Assembly (NCBI RefSeq): GCF_010093535.1
Contig: NW_022985181.1
Coordinates: forward strand, 319,461 to 357,749
DNA from: Lindgomyces ingoldianus
Taxonomy: Eukaryota; Ascomycota; Dothideomycetes; Pleosporales; Lindgomycetaceae
Direction: 5' to 3'
Length of the DNA: 38,289 bases
The notes beneath the pieces are model-generated. The model ran no database searches. It worked only from the letters and a program-made list of their open reading frames with translations, and had not been told where the DNA came from. Of this stretch, positions 24,366 through 35,600 are shown one piece after another. Position numbers and translations under genes: made by a program. Numbering within the stretch: the stretch's first letter is position 1; the number at the start of each line of letters is the position of its first letter.

Positions 24366-24685
24366 TGGGAAAAGAGTGCATGAGCTCGTACGATGGGATA
24401 AACAGGACTGAAAGGATGGTGACTAGAGAAAATATTGTCATGAGAAAGGTCTGTAAATGTCCTCAATACAAAAATGCAGTATTACGGCGTCTAAACTGTC
24501 GACAAACCCCGAGACAAAGCCGTGGGGTAATCATATCGAGTGCGGCACGTTGCCGGGCAAATCGCCGAACACGCCGTGTCTGCTTCGGCGATACAGTATC
24601 AACAATGGAACGCCGAAGTGTCTAAAACGCCGACTAGTCTCTGGCTAGTTTCTCTAACACTAACTCGAAAGCCTTCTCACGACAA
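24366..24685. promoter_or_regulatory. Shared divergent promoter of PKS-NRPS and enoyl reductase
   Basis: These 320 bp separate the two divergent start codons. The half nearer the reductase holds repeated CGCCG/CGGCG cores at about 24484, 24563, 24572, 24586, 24611 and 24628, two of them with similar TGTCTAAA-like neighbours. A pyrimidine-rich leader (TTTCTCTAACAC) precedes the ATG at 24686. Fungal Zn2Cys6 regulators commonly bind CGG-containing repeats, so joint control of both genes is likely; no regulator gene is in the window. Confidence 0.6.
24561..24592. promoter_or_regulatory. Perfect 9-bp inverted repeat, candidate regulator site
   Basis: ATCGCCGAA (24561-24569) and TTCGGCGAT (24584-24592) are exact inverted copies separated by 14 bp. 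The CGG triplets in each arm fit the kind of everted or inverted site bound by dimeric Zn2Cys6 factors. The pair sits about 95 bp upstream of the reductase start and about 200 bp upstream of the synthetase start. Confidence 0.5.
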
Positions 24686-25768
24686 ATGCAGCACCCTACA
24701 AGAATGAAAGCGCTCGTTGCGACCGCAGACGCTCAATGGCAGCTTCAGACAGACGTACCCATACCGGATCTTATGGACGGAGAAGTTCTGATCCAAATCA
24801 CCGCCGTAGCATTGAATCCGTCCGACATTAAGCAGCTCGATAATTGCCCTGTGGAAGGCACGATTTGTGGGATGGATTTAGCCGGTGTCGTAGTAAAAGT
24901 CAAAAGGAACGTACGGAAGGACTTACGTATCGGTGACCGCGTCTCTGCGTTTGTTTTTGGGTGCAATCCTAGCAGGTGCATGAATGGTGCATTTGCGGAA
25001 TACGCTGCCGCAAAGGCCGAATTTTGCATAAAGCTGCCAGAGTCCGTCCCGCCTCCTGAAGGCGCATCGCTGAGCGTGGGGCTAATGACCTGTGGACTGG
25101 CATTGAGGTCTTTGGGTCTAGTTAACGAAGCAGCGGAAAGGGAACCGTTCCACGCACCTAGTAGCAGAACACATGTTCTTGTGTATGGTGGCTCAACGGC
25201 AACAGGAACACTAGCAATCCAGCTCTTGCGCTATCTAAACTACATCCCACTCGCCGTCTGCTCTCCCCGCAATTTCCTACTCGCTGAAAGGGCAGGCGCA
25301 GCACAGTGCTTCGACTATAAGACGCCAAACATCATCATGGAGGTTCGAGAGATCATCGGCGAAAGTCTTTGTTATGTTCTGGACTGCATCGGCAGTCCAA
25401 ATTCGACGACGGCTTGCTATGGGGTCATTGGAAGGGATGGTGGGAAATACACATCGCTGGCTCCTTTCCCGGATAGGTTGAGAATGAGACGAAAAAATGT
25501 GCGACCTGAATGGATACTAGGTTATTCAGTCTTTGGGACCAACGTGAATCTCAATAAGGAGTACCTGAAAGAGGCTTCACCCCAAGACGGAGAGTTTGCG
25601 GTGGCATGGACATTGGAGATGGAATCTCTGATCTGGCAAAGTCGGCTACAATCGCACCCGATCCAGATTCAGCCGGATGGACTTCGTGGAATCAAGAGGG
25701 ATAAGGACCTGCTAAAGACGGGAGGCATATCAGGCAAGAAGTTAGTTTATATTGTGCAAGATACGTAG
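24686..25768 (+). CDS. Trans-acting enoyl reductase (LovC-like MDR)
   Basis: This 360-residue, intronless gene encodes an NADPH-dependent medium-chain reductase that would reduce the enoyl intermediates carried by the PKS. The N-terminal GroES-like part includes ALNPSDIK (residues 42-49) and GMDLAGVV (62-69). The nucleotide-binding motif VYGGSTATG is at 166-174, followed by the CSPRNF segment near 195-200 and FDYKTPN. The C-terminus ends with the family's usual GKKLVYIV-type strand. Length and motifs match trans-ERs such as LovC, CcsC and their relatives, which partner with PKSs whose own ER is degenerate. The start at 24686 gives the standard length; a second ATG lies six codons downstream. 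It is divergent from the PKS-NRPS gene and likely co-expressed with it. It looks intact, unlike its partner. Confidence 0.93.
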   Translation: MQHPTRMKALVATADAQWQLQTDVPIPDLMDGEVLIQITAVALNPSDIKQLDNCPVEGTICGMDLAGVVVKVKRNVRKDLRIGDRVSAFVFGCNPSRCMNGAFAEYAAAKAEFCIKLPESVPPPEGASLSVGLMTCGLALRSLGLVNEAAEREPFHAPSSRTHVLVYGGSTATGTLAIQLLRYLNYIPLAVCSPRNFLLAERAGAAQCFDYKTPNIIMEVREIIGESLCYVLDCIGSPNSTTACYGVIGRDGGKYTSLAPFPDRLRMRRKNVRPEWILGYSVFGTNVNLNKEYLKEASPQDGEFAVAWTLEMESLIWQSRLQSHPIQIQPDGLRGIKRDKDLLKTGGISGKKLVYIVQDT

Positions 25769-26489
25769 AAAATGATATCATCCCTATATTAGAGCCCCTG
25801 GTGGTGCGGATGTCAAGGTGGTGTCGATATGTCTAGTGGTGGACCTAATGTCGCACGTGACACTGGTTCACGTGACCTATCGCAGGGTGAATGTGGGTCC
25901 TTCACCTCTTACCCTCTTCCTGTTTAGGACTAGCGCTCTTTTAGCTACTATATATTTGCCTCTGAGCTCTCTCTCGCTCCAGAGACCTTATACCTCACCT
26001 CAATCTACTTGGGTTGTCTCACATTACCTAATTGACTGCTCTATGCTCTCCACTATCAATCAGCTCTAACCCTGCGATACTTAAAATACGCTTACTACTA
26101 CCGGAGCCTCTTCAAGAGTTGGATGTGGGTAGCTCCTTCCGTAACGCCTTCTATGTAATCATTTCCATTGAGAAGCGACTTTCTAGTGGTATCAGCACTC
26201 TGTTACTTCCAAACTTTCCAACAAGCAAGTCAAGTCAAGCCGGCTGGCTGGCTCAAGTGGAGCTTAATGAGATGATGAGCAGCTTAACTTGATCACATGA
26301 TCAAGCTAAGATAGGTAGCTTGTTAAGTCTTGTAATAGTCACCACCCTAGCTGCTAAGGTTGTACAAAAGCTTTATCTTGTTGTCTATTATTGTTAACTT
26401 GGCTGCGACCTTAACTTTGCCTAAACTAGCTCTTTGCCACTGTCTTACACACTGTATAGCTGCTAGAAGTTGCGGTTTTATAGCGCAGC
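25769..26489. other. Intergenic region, possible LTR-like sequence, no gene
   Basis: The composition is near normal. CACGTGAC occurs twice (about 25855 and 25878), and a TATA-like CTATATATTTGCC at about 25949 is followed by a CT-rich stretch, an arrangement that resembles an LTR promoter (a TGTCAAGG start is at about 25811). No clear LTR end or target duplication was found. Two short frames cross the region but show no recognisable protein. Confidence 0.4.
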
Positions 26490-26693
26490 TGTCACGGTCG
26501 GCATGCTCAAGCTACAAGCAAGAGGTAGTGTAACTCAACTAGATTAAACTAAGGAGCAGAGGAGCTGCTCTGCGAGTTTAAATATACATGTGTGCCCCCT
26601 GCCAAGGCGCTACTCGTAGCACTAGCGTGCTACTCGTTGCGCAAGCGAGGGAGCTGATGCCGCAGAGCATGTGACGCGGTACGCGCCGTCACA
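26490..26693. repeat. Possible solo LTR (TGTCACGG...CCGTCACA)
   Basis: A GC-rich patch starts TGTCACGG and ends CCGTCACA, with a near-palindrome (GTGACG...CGTCAC) at its right end. It stops exactly where a gag fragment related to the right-hand Copia relic begins. No target-site duplication or second copy is visible, so this is tentative. Confidence 0.35.
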
Positions 26694-26843
26694 ATAAGTT
26701 AACTATATAACTAACATTTTTATAAATAAAATAAAAATCTTTATTAATTTATGTTAATAGCTAAATATCTAGGAAACTTAGTATATAGACATTTTTCTAG
26801 ATATCCTAAAAGGTTATATAAATATATACTATATGCACAACAT
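26694..26843 (+). pseudogene. 150-bp gag fragment of Copia family B
   Basis: This segment is the reverse complement of 36642-36787, inside the gag region of the right-hand minus-strand Copia relic. Here it is in plus orientation, with several transitions. It is bounded on both sides by LTR-like ends (CCGTCACA at 26693, TGTTACGG at 26845), as if two later insertions had split an older element. Confidence 0.6.
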
Positions 26844-26844
26844 T

Positions 26845-27271
26845 GTTACGGCCAACGAACAGGCCATAATGAACCAATTAGCAGTTCCCCACTCCACGAA
26901 CGATAACAGATGGACAATTCTTAAGCCTGTTTTAGAGGAGTCACGTGATAAGCTAGAAGAGGAATGGCTCCGGCTTTTAGACAGATGTGTAGAGGAATGC
27001 GTCATCTAGTAGGAACCCTAGCATTGCAGGCAGTGCAGGCGTTGCAGGCTGTTGCAGGCAGTGCATGCAGTTCATGCAACGCATGCAAGTGCATGCAAAT
27101 CTATGTATATAGTCTTAGTCCTAGCTATTACTTAAAGGCTGTAATTAATATTTAGTTTATTATTTACTCTACTTTACTTAATAGACTAAGAGGCTTTATA
27201 CCTTTTTAATAAGAACTTAGCTGCCTTGTATATCTTGTAACATATATACCTCTAATCCCTGTTCACTACAA
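26845..27271 (+). repeat. Putative 5' LTR of the Gypsy relic
   Basis: The stretch starts TGTTACGGCCAACG and could end TTCACTACA at 27271, just upstream of the Gypsy internal region, with the same polarity. Its centre (27015-27110) is a run of related GCAGGC/GCATGCA words. The 3' LTR is missing because the element is cut off at 31902, so the ends cannot be confirmed by comparison. Confidence 0.4.
27015..27110. repeat. Short degenerate repeat array of TGCAGGC/TGCATGCA words
   Basis: About ten imperfect copies of a 7-11 bp word (TGCAGGC, drifting to TGCATGCA and ATGCAAG) stand in a row. The array keeps many CpA/TpG steps, unlike the AT-rich sequence to its right. Confidence 0.6.
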
Positions 27272-30200
27272 ACTAGTAACGCTAGGCTTGCCTATACAGC
27301 CACAAAGAGCAAACCACAACCTGCCTTCTAAACTCCGCCTACCCACTCTGCTAGACAGACTATACACCTAATTTAGCTAAGTTCTTCCCCTTCTCTTACT
27401 AATGTTATAATAGGCTATTGTACTTTAAAAGGACTATTTCCTTAAAGTAAAAATTATAACATTAATTACTACTTTTTATAAAGTATAGCATCTTACTCCT
27501 CTTCCTCTAATACTAGTATAACAGGAGCTAGTGCAGCTAGCACTAGCAAGATCCTGTCTAGGGTAGAAGCTAAGTAAGCCTAATAAATATAATACCTTTA
27601 CTAAAAACTTAAAAACCTAAGAGCTTAACTTACTTAGCACACATAACAACTACTAATCTAGCAACTTCACGCGCTACACATAGAAATAGCTAAACTTAGA
27701 AACACTACTGCAGAAAAGGCTAGTATAGAGTTAAAAAAACTTTATGTTTAGCCCTACTAAAACTATTTAATGAAATAGCTAAAAACTTTAAACTATTTTT
27801 TACGCAATGTTACCTTTATATATAATATAATAAAGGTGCCTTTAGAACTAATAAGGAAATAATTTTTTAAATAGGCCTACACTTTAAAGGCTTACTAGCT
27901 ATATAGTTCTAACTACACATAAATAACTAGATGTAACATAAAATAAATAAAATAAACCTACTTTCTAAAACCTAGAAGATCTTTTAAAATATTAACACTT
28001 TTAAATAAGCACTAACAGTAATTTATAAACTAGCTAACTAGAAAGAGAAAGCTATAAAAAAAAAGGCACACTTTAAACTTATATAACATAATTCTAAAAA
28101 TAATTAGCTATTAGCAGATAGATAAATTAAAAAGCTATTATAAAAATGTTCTATAACAGGTTATTAAACGCTGTAAAAAACAAATTTATGCATGCAGGTA
28201 AACTAGATACCTTTAAAGCATATATATAAAAGGCAACTACTTATAACAAGCAGCATTAAGAACGTCTTAGGGAAAAACGTCCTAGTATAACACCTTAAAA
28301 GATAGAAGTATTCTATAAAAAAAAGAAGAATTTTAAGTTTAATAGTAAACTAATAAATTTTAGTTATACTAAATATATATAAGGCTTACTTAAAAAAAAA
28401 GCTAAGTTTTATTATAGTAAGAAGCTACTATTAAGTAAGAAACAAAGAAAATAGCTTAAGAAAAAAGTGTGCCTTAACTATAAAAAAGTAGGCTACTACA
28501 GAAACTAGTGCCTAGACTCTAAGAACCTAGAGAATAAAGATAAGAGACACTTTATAAAAGCTATGCGTATAAAGTTAGGTCTATTATTAGCTAAGATCTA
28601 TAAGAGACTAGATAAAAGACTTTACTAGAGATGCAGAGCTAATTATAAACCTTAAAATTACTCTAAGAACTACTAGGAAGTTAAAATATAAAACAAAGAT
28701 AAAGTCTTTTAGGCCCTAAAATAAGCTGCTGTCTTAGAAAGATAGTAAGACCTACTATAAATTACTAATTACATTAAAAATGTAAAAAGCAGAGAAGAAG
28801 TATTCTTAATAAAATAATCTATAACTAGAATCTTACCTCTTAAATTAGCATAAAGGTTCTAAGATAATAAGTACTAGAAATGCAGTAATACTTATAATAA
28901 GTAATACTGCCTAATAAAGCTGTATAAAGTGTAGCTTTATAACAATATCTATACCTACAAAGTTATATAAAGAATAGCTATAGTATACTACAACATCTTA
29001 AACTATAACAAATAATAGAAGTTCTTCTAGAAGATCCTAAACAAAGGCAAAGGACTAGACTAAAGAAGCACGCCCTTACTAACGCCCTTTCTGTCCTATG
29101 CACAACCTAACACACTACTGCTACTGCTAGCAGTTACCTGCAAAGAACTAGAAATAAAGTAAATAAAAGAATATTACATTTTTTATAAAAGTTGCTAACA
29201 TAATAAATTTAACTATAAATATTAAAAACACCCCCTGCAAATTAAAAAGACTAAAGAATACTCTAAATAGACATAAGTGCAACTAATACCTATCTTTAAT
29301 ATAAAGTATTCTTTTACATAGTATTTATACATAAGTAAATACTGCATTAAACACTAGCTAATTAAACACTAAGTAGAATAGTAGCTATAAGGAACTTAGA
29401 AAAGCAAATTATAGGCTAATACTCTTACTAGCATGTCTACTACATGCAAAATGCTAAACTACCACTACTGTAGCGCCAGCCTAGAACACAAGTAAAAACC
29501 CTAGACAGAGTGTAAATTTACACCTACCTATGTATTTTATTACTTCTAATAAAAAGTACACTAATAAAGCAACTAGATGCTACACTATTATAAAGTAGAT
29601 AATAGCTAATGCCTAGTAAAAAAATATATAATAAAAGAATACTAAAAATTTAAAATAAGCTAAAACTAGGCATATAAACACATAACTAACACCTTAGCAG
29701 TAGAAGAGGACAACAGAATAGATTATAATAAGACGCCCTACAAATTACATGTTCTTATAGTAGTAGGATAAGGACTAGGTTAAAGCCTAACTACTAAAAT
29801 AACTCTACAACACAACAGCTAAGAATAAAAAGGCCTTACACTAATTAACAGCAGTTACATGTTTACAGTAATTAACTTAACCTAGGTCTACTAGAAAGAT
29901 ATACTATATTAGAAAAAAAAAACACTGTTTAGTGTATCCTTAGCAGACACCTTCTTAATAGAGTACAGAGAAGAGATAATTTAACTTAAAATAGAAAAAT
30001 TAACTACTAAAATAAAAACTATAATAGACTAGATATTCTACAGCATACTACTACTTAGAGGAAAATATTAAGCTATTCTTAGATATAACTAGCTACATAA
30101 ACACAACCTATAAATTAATTAGCAGATAATAATAATAAAAATAAAACAAAAGCACATGTGCATAACATAGTTAGCCTACTATAAAGACTTATGCCTTACT

Positions 30201-31902
30201 TACTAGTAAGCTAAAGAAGGAAGTAGTTACTTTTTAAAAAAATAAAAACCTTAGAAGTTTCTATACTAAAAACTAAAAGTAAAAGCAATCTAACTAATAA
30301 AATAAAAACTAAAAAAAGTTTTATTTAAAAAACTTAGAATAAAATAAGACATAAAATAGTTTAAAATATATAAAGTTGCAGAAGAACCTAAGAAAGGACT
30401 ACTTAAGGAATATAAAGACTATAAAGACATGTTTAAAACCCTAGAGAACTCTAAAGAGCTACTGCTATATTAACTATAAAACTACACAATTAACTTTAAA
30501 CTAAACCTGTAGCTAAAAGCGCATAAACTCTAACTATTAACTAAGAATTAAAAGTAAGCCTTCTAAAAATACATTAATAAAATGTTAAGTTAAAGACATA
30601 TTTATAAAAGTAATAGCTTTATAGCCTCTGCAGTAGTTTTTGCAAAAAAGAAGAACAGAAAAATTAGAGTATGCTAGGACTATAGAACCCTAAATAATAA
30701 CACTATTTAAGACTAGTTCTCTTTACTTATTATTTAAGACATTATAAACTAGCTTAAGGGAACTAAGCACTTTATAAAGTTTAATATTTAAGACAGATTT
30801 AACAAAATTTGCATTAAAAAAGAATAGGAATAGATAATAGCCTTTTAAACACTAAAAGGACTCTATAAACTCCTAGTTATACTATTTAGACTAACTAACG
30901 CCCTAGCCACCTTCTAAAGAGTTATTAACACTGCACTTAACCTATACCTAGATATATTTATGCTAGTATACCTAGATAACATCCTTATATACACTAAAAA
31001 AGACAGATAAGACTACATCTCTAAAGTGTAACTAGTACTTAAGAAACTTAGACAGTATAGACTTTACTTATAATTTAAAAAAAATATAAATTTAATGTAT
31101 AAGAAATAAAATACCTAGAATTTATTATAAATAAAAAACAAATTAAGATAAACTCTAATAAAATAGTAAAAGTACTTAACTAGCTAACACCTAAAACTAT
31201 TACAGAAATTAAAGGATTCTTAGAACTAACAAGATATGTGTAGTAAATAATTAAGGACTACTTTAAAATTATACTTCCCCTTATAGACGCTATGTCTAAA
31301 GAAAGAGCCTTATAAAAGTTCTAATAAGATCTTAATATAGAAGCTGCTTTTTAGAAACTAAAGTAAATTATTATAAGTTACTTAGTCCTTTAAATATATA
31401 ATCTAACACTAAAAACTAAAGTTTACACTAACACTTTTAAAAGAGTAGAAGAAGCAGCACTCTCTTAGAAATAAAAAGATAGTTAATAGTATCTAGTAGC
31501 CTATTATTTAGCAAAGTTTGCACTATTAGAACAGAAATATACTATTCCTAACAAAGAACTAAAAGCTATAGTTAATATGTGCAGAAATTAAAAGGTTAAA
31601 CTCTAAGAGATTAGGTAATAATTTACTATTTATACTAACTATACTAATTTAGTAACCTTTTTTACAACAAAGAAACTCTTGCTAATGCACATATAATAAG
31701 CTATAAAACTAGCATAATTTAATTTTGTTATTAAACACATTGCAGAAAGTAGCAACTAATAAGCTAACACCCTAAGCAGGTGTTCTAACTACTTTATAGA
31801 AGAAGATAGGGAAGATTTAAAGGAATTTACTATATTTAAGAAAACTCTAGAAAGTCTAGTATGCACTAAACAAAACTAAAAAAAACTACTATATTCCCTT
31901 AT
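27272..31902 (+). pseudogene. Truncated Gypsy-type retrotransposon relic (gag to RNase H)
   Basis: Degraded gag-pol on the plus strand. A gag zinc knuckle in altered form (CLNYKKVGYYRN then stop then C) is at about 28470-28515. Reverse transcriptase is at about 30600-31000, with KKKNRKIRVC, DYRTLNN and the catalytic box VYLDNILIYTK, where the second Asp of YLDD has become Asn. RNase H follows to about 31870 (FNFVIKHIAES...LSRCSNY). Order gag-RT-RH and the RT motifs indicate the Gypsy family. The integrase and 3' LTR are absent: the sequence stops at 31902 where the LTR of another element starts. Stops are frequent throughout. Confidence 0.75.
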
Positions 31903-32155
31903 TGTTAAATAGGCTCTAACAGCTAGCTGCTTATAGTATAAGCACTTAAGTAGCAAGAGTAAGAGTGGTGTACAGTGTGCACAGCGTACAAGGTAGGTAA
32001 AGTAAGGGCAACATGTTTCTAGTTCTATTGCTTTTGTCTTTCCTCTGTACAGAGGAAAAGGGGGATATCTAGATGTTTGCGCACAGAGGTTTGCGCACAA
32101 GCATCATGTGACATAGATACGTGATCCTGCTTGTGCGCGATTGTTTATATCCAGG
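31903..32155 (-). repeat. LTR of Copia family B, left copy
   Basis: This 253-bp stretch, starting TGTTAAATAGGC on the plus strand, matches 38012-38264 base for base apart from scattered transitions. Both contain the perfect 20-bp palindrome centred on GTAC (32039-32058 here) and a hairpin (32091-32103 with 32128-32140). The LTR probably continues right of 32155, but the other copy is interrupted there, so its end is unknown. Relative to the minus-strand element it is the 3' LTR. Confidence 0.7.
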
Positions 32156-32600
32156 CCGCGACGCTGCTGCTGCGTACAGACACTAGCAACTTTTCTTTTT
32201 ATCTAAAGAGTTACCTTCTATACGCGTTACCTCCCTTCTGTCTGTGTAGGTCTATCTAATTATGTTTTGCTTTTACTCTACTCTATTTATTAGGACTTGC
32301 CTTAGTAATGCTATGCATTAAGATAAGCTAGTTACACTATATAAATAGCTTTTCTTTTTTTTATTCTTTGCTTTCTAAGCCTTGCTGTATAATCCCCTAG
32401 CTCTTTTTTCTTTTTATATAGTGCTAACAGTAACAGATCCTTATAATAAAAAAAATAAGTGCATATAATATAAAAAAAAAATAAAATAAAGAAAAATAAG
32501 CTTTATATAAAGGCATTATTAGTCTAGTTAGTCTAAGGCATCTTTGCGCACAGGATCTAGCTAGTCTACAGATGCTTCTATCTAAACAGAGAGGTAGTTA
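32156..32600. other. Probable rest of LTR B and adjoining AT-rich DNA, no gene
   Basis: The first part has GC-rich words (CGCGACGCTGCTGCTGCG at 32156-32173) and CT-rich tracts and may be the remainder of the LTR. The rest is T-rich or A-rich without a frame. Confidence 0.4.
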
Positions 32601-35600
32601 GTTAAAACTAATAATTAAAAAGCTTAGTTTAGTGTTTTCTTTATACATACATCTACTAAGTTATTTTTACTATTAATTTACTTTATTTTAGTAATTTCTC
32701 TTTTCTTATATAATTTATAAAGTAACATAATGTTAATTATAAGTTACTTTTTACTAGTAGTGCTTAGCTTAATAAGGTAATTATATAAAGACCTTAAATT
32801 TATATAGATTACTACTAAAATTAGTAGCAGTTTAAGTGTTTATATAATTTACTATAAAGTTATACTAAAGGTAATTACATTATTAAACCCTCTAACTATT
32901 CTATATAGTTTACTAGTAAAGACACTTCTAGTTACTTTTTTACACTTAGTAGAATTTTAGTGTATAATGTTACCTAGTATTTTAAAGTAGTTACTTTACT
33001 TTATATAGTCTTTATTACTTAATATAATTAAGAATTCTAGCTATAAGCTAAAGTTTTTATTATTAGTAAATAATTTATTTATAAAGATAAACAGCTTTGC
33101 ATAATTAAGCTATAATAGTAGAAAAGTAAAACTGCGCTTACTATTATCTATCTACTATTAGATTTATGTGTTAAGTATGTTAATATTATTATGTAAAGGG
33201 TCTATAGTTTGTGCAGTAATAGAGAGGTTAAATGCTGCCTTTAGTTAACACATAGATGCAATGTATACCTCTTTTATATATTACTTAACATATTATTATG
33301 CAGCATCCTTGTCTTTTAGGTTAATTATATAAAAGTAGCTTACTTATTTCTTTTAAGTAAAAACTACTATGTTATACATAAGCTTAATTTTTTTGCTATT
33401 AAACTTAATAAGTTGCTTTTTTACTAAAATAGTTTTACTTTTTATATAAAACTTTACCTTCTATAGTTTCTTTTTTTCTCTTTGCGTAAAATCCTTTATT
33501 ATAATGCTTAAAGTATTATCTGTTTACAGGCTAGTAATACTAAAAGTGTGCTCTCCTTTATTAGTAATTAAAAGGTAGGGGTTGTATAAAAAGATATGCA
33601 TGCGCAGCTTTTTTTTATAGTAGTTATAGTATGTCTTAAACTAATATAGTCCTAATTTAGCAACTTTATATAAGGGTTATACAACCTAGAGTATTATATT
33701 TAGTGGAAAGCTCTAGCGCATCTCCTTTAGTAGCTTTATGTACAGCGTGCGCATAAGCTTATCTATTAATTAAATGTATACTTATATAATATTATATAGT
33801 TTAAAATGCATTTTATACATAGCTTTTAGGCTTACTTTTATAGCTAGAAGTAGTCTCTAGCTTATCCTCTAAATAGTTAGTAACTAGGTAAGAATTTCTT
33901 TTTTTTCTTTATCTAAGTAGCTAGCAAACACTAGGCAGAATTTCTTATATAGTTAGGTTATTTTACCTTTTACTTTTTATATAAAGTAAAGGTTAAAAAT
34001 CTAACCTTTATGCCTTATTAAGTTATATGCTATAACCTTAAAAGTGCTGTTAGTAATTAAAGTGTTTATTTTTATATAGTCTAATTTCTTAAATAGTTTT
34101 TTAGGTATAGTAATTACACTATCTATATAAAGCTTAATAAACAAGGCCTAATTATCTTTCTTTATCTAGGTTAGAAATACCTAGTCTAGACTTTATACAA
34201 GTTTCCTTTGCCTTTTACTTCTTCTAGTATCTATATCTTCCCTTTGCACTAGTGCAGCATTACTATTCTAAGGGGCTTAGTTTATAGTAGGCTTTAGTTC
34301 TACCTTTATAACATTTTTATAAGGCTGTTTTTTTTTTCTCTTCTTTAGAGGATTTTTTTATATAGGGATTAGTTTATCTAGGTTATCTGTTGTAGGTAAG
34401 CTGTCTTTTTTTTTTTCTCTATAGTATAGTTTAACCTGCGTATATTAGAGCTTTAGTAGGCTATTCTTTTTCTTAATAATAATATCTCTCTTTTTAATGC
34501 TCTTAATCTTATATAAGCTAGTCTAGCCTTTTTTCTCTCTTTATGCTATAATCTCTAAGCTAAGGGAGAGGTTAAGAACTTTATGTGTTGTAAAGCTATT
34601 ATAAGTGTTAATTACATAATTAATGTTTACTTTTACATAGTCTTTTTAAAGTATTTTTATTGCCTTTTATATAGCGCTTACTTATGTAATAATGTTTAGT
34701 AATAGTAGAGAGTCTAGGTTAATTCTTAGGTATGCCCTAAAGACTAGCAGCGTAGGTACTAGACTGTGTAGGCTAGCTGTGTTGTTTAGAGCCTTAACTA
34801 CTATCTGCAGGATAGCCTTATTATCTGTATAGTTACCTAACTTAGTCTTTAGGATGTTAAACACTTGTTAGAGAGGTGCATGTGCGCGCTTAACCTTTCT
34901 AACTACCTAATATGCTTCTATAGGTATCTGCCTACATGTAGCTTTTATAATCTTTGCATAAGCTTAAAAATCCTTTAAAGCAAAGTTTATACTAGAGTTA
35001 TGCATAATATAGTCTAGGGGTTCTTAATAGGTGTTAATCTAGCATTTACATAGTGCATCCTAGGTATCTTGTGTAGACATAAATTTTAGAAATGTAGCAG
35101 CCTAAAATAATATGTCTATATTAATAACATGTAAGACATTCTTATTATTAATTTATATAACATTAATAATAACTTTATAGTTAAAGTAGGTGTTATTTTT
35201 AATTATAAACTTAAATCTTTATAGAGCCTAGTTATATAATTAGTAGAAGTAGCAGAACTTCTTAATCTCTTCTAGCACTGCAGCATTAATGTTGTAGCTA
35301 GCGCTAGTTAGCATCTTCTAGAGTCTCTCTATGCAGGGGTGTCTAAATTAGTAGTAGAGGTAGTAGAGTTCTAATTTAGTAAAAAAAGACATAAATTTTT
35401 TCTTACTAATATTAAAAAAAAAGTGTTTTTATTTTTATATAATAAGTATAGTAGTTTTATCTTTACATATAATAACATTTAAAATATTGTTAAAGTATGC
35501 CCTAAGTTAGTTAGCATTTGCTAGTAATAGTAGAAATAGTGTTAAAGTCTTTAGAATGTAGTATGTAACTAAACTAATTAGGTTCTAGATTTATATAGTA

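Noticed and set aside
25818..26292. Two plus-strand frames of 83 and 86 codons after the reductase
   Set aside because: They lie in LTR-like, promoter-like sequence and have no recognisable protein features.
27015..27110. CRISPR-like array
   Set aside because: The repeat words are short, imperfect and without spacers; the host is a fungus.
31876..32100. 74-codon minus-strand frame
   Set aside because: It lies almost wholly in LTR B and contains its palindrome; not a gene.
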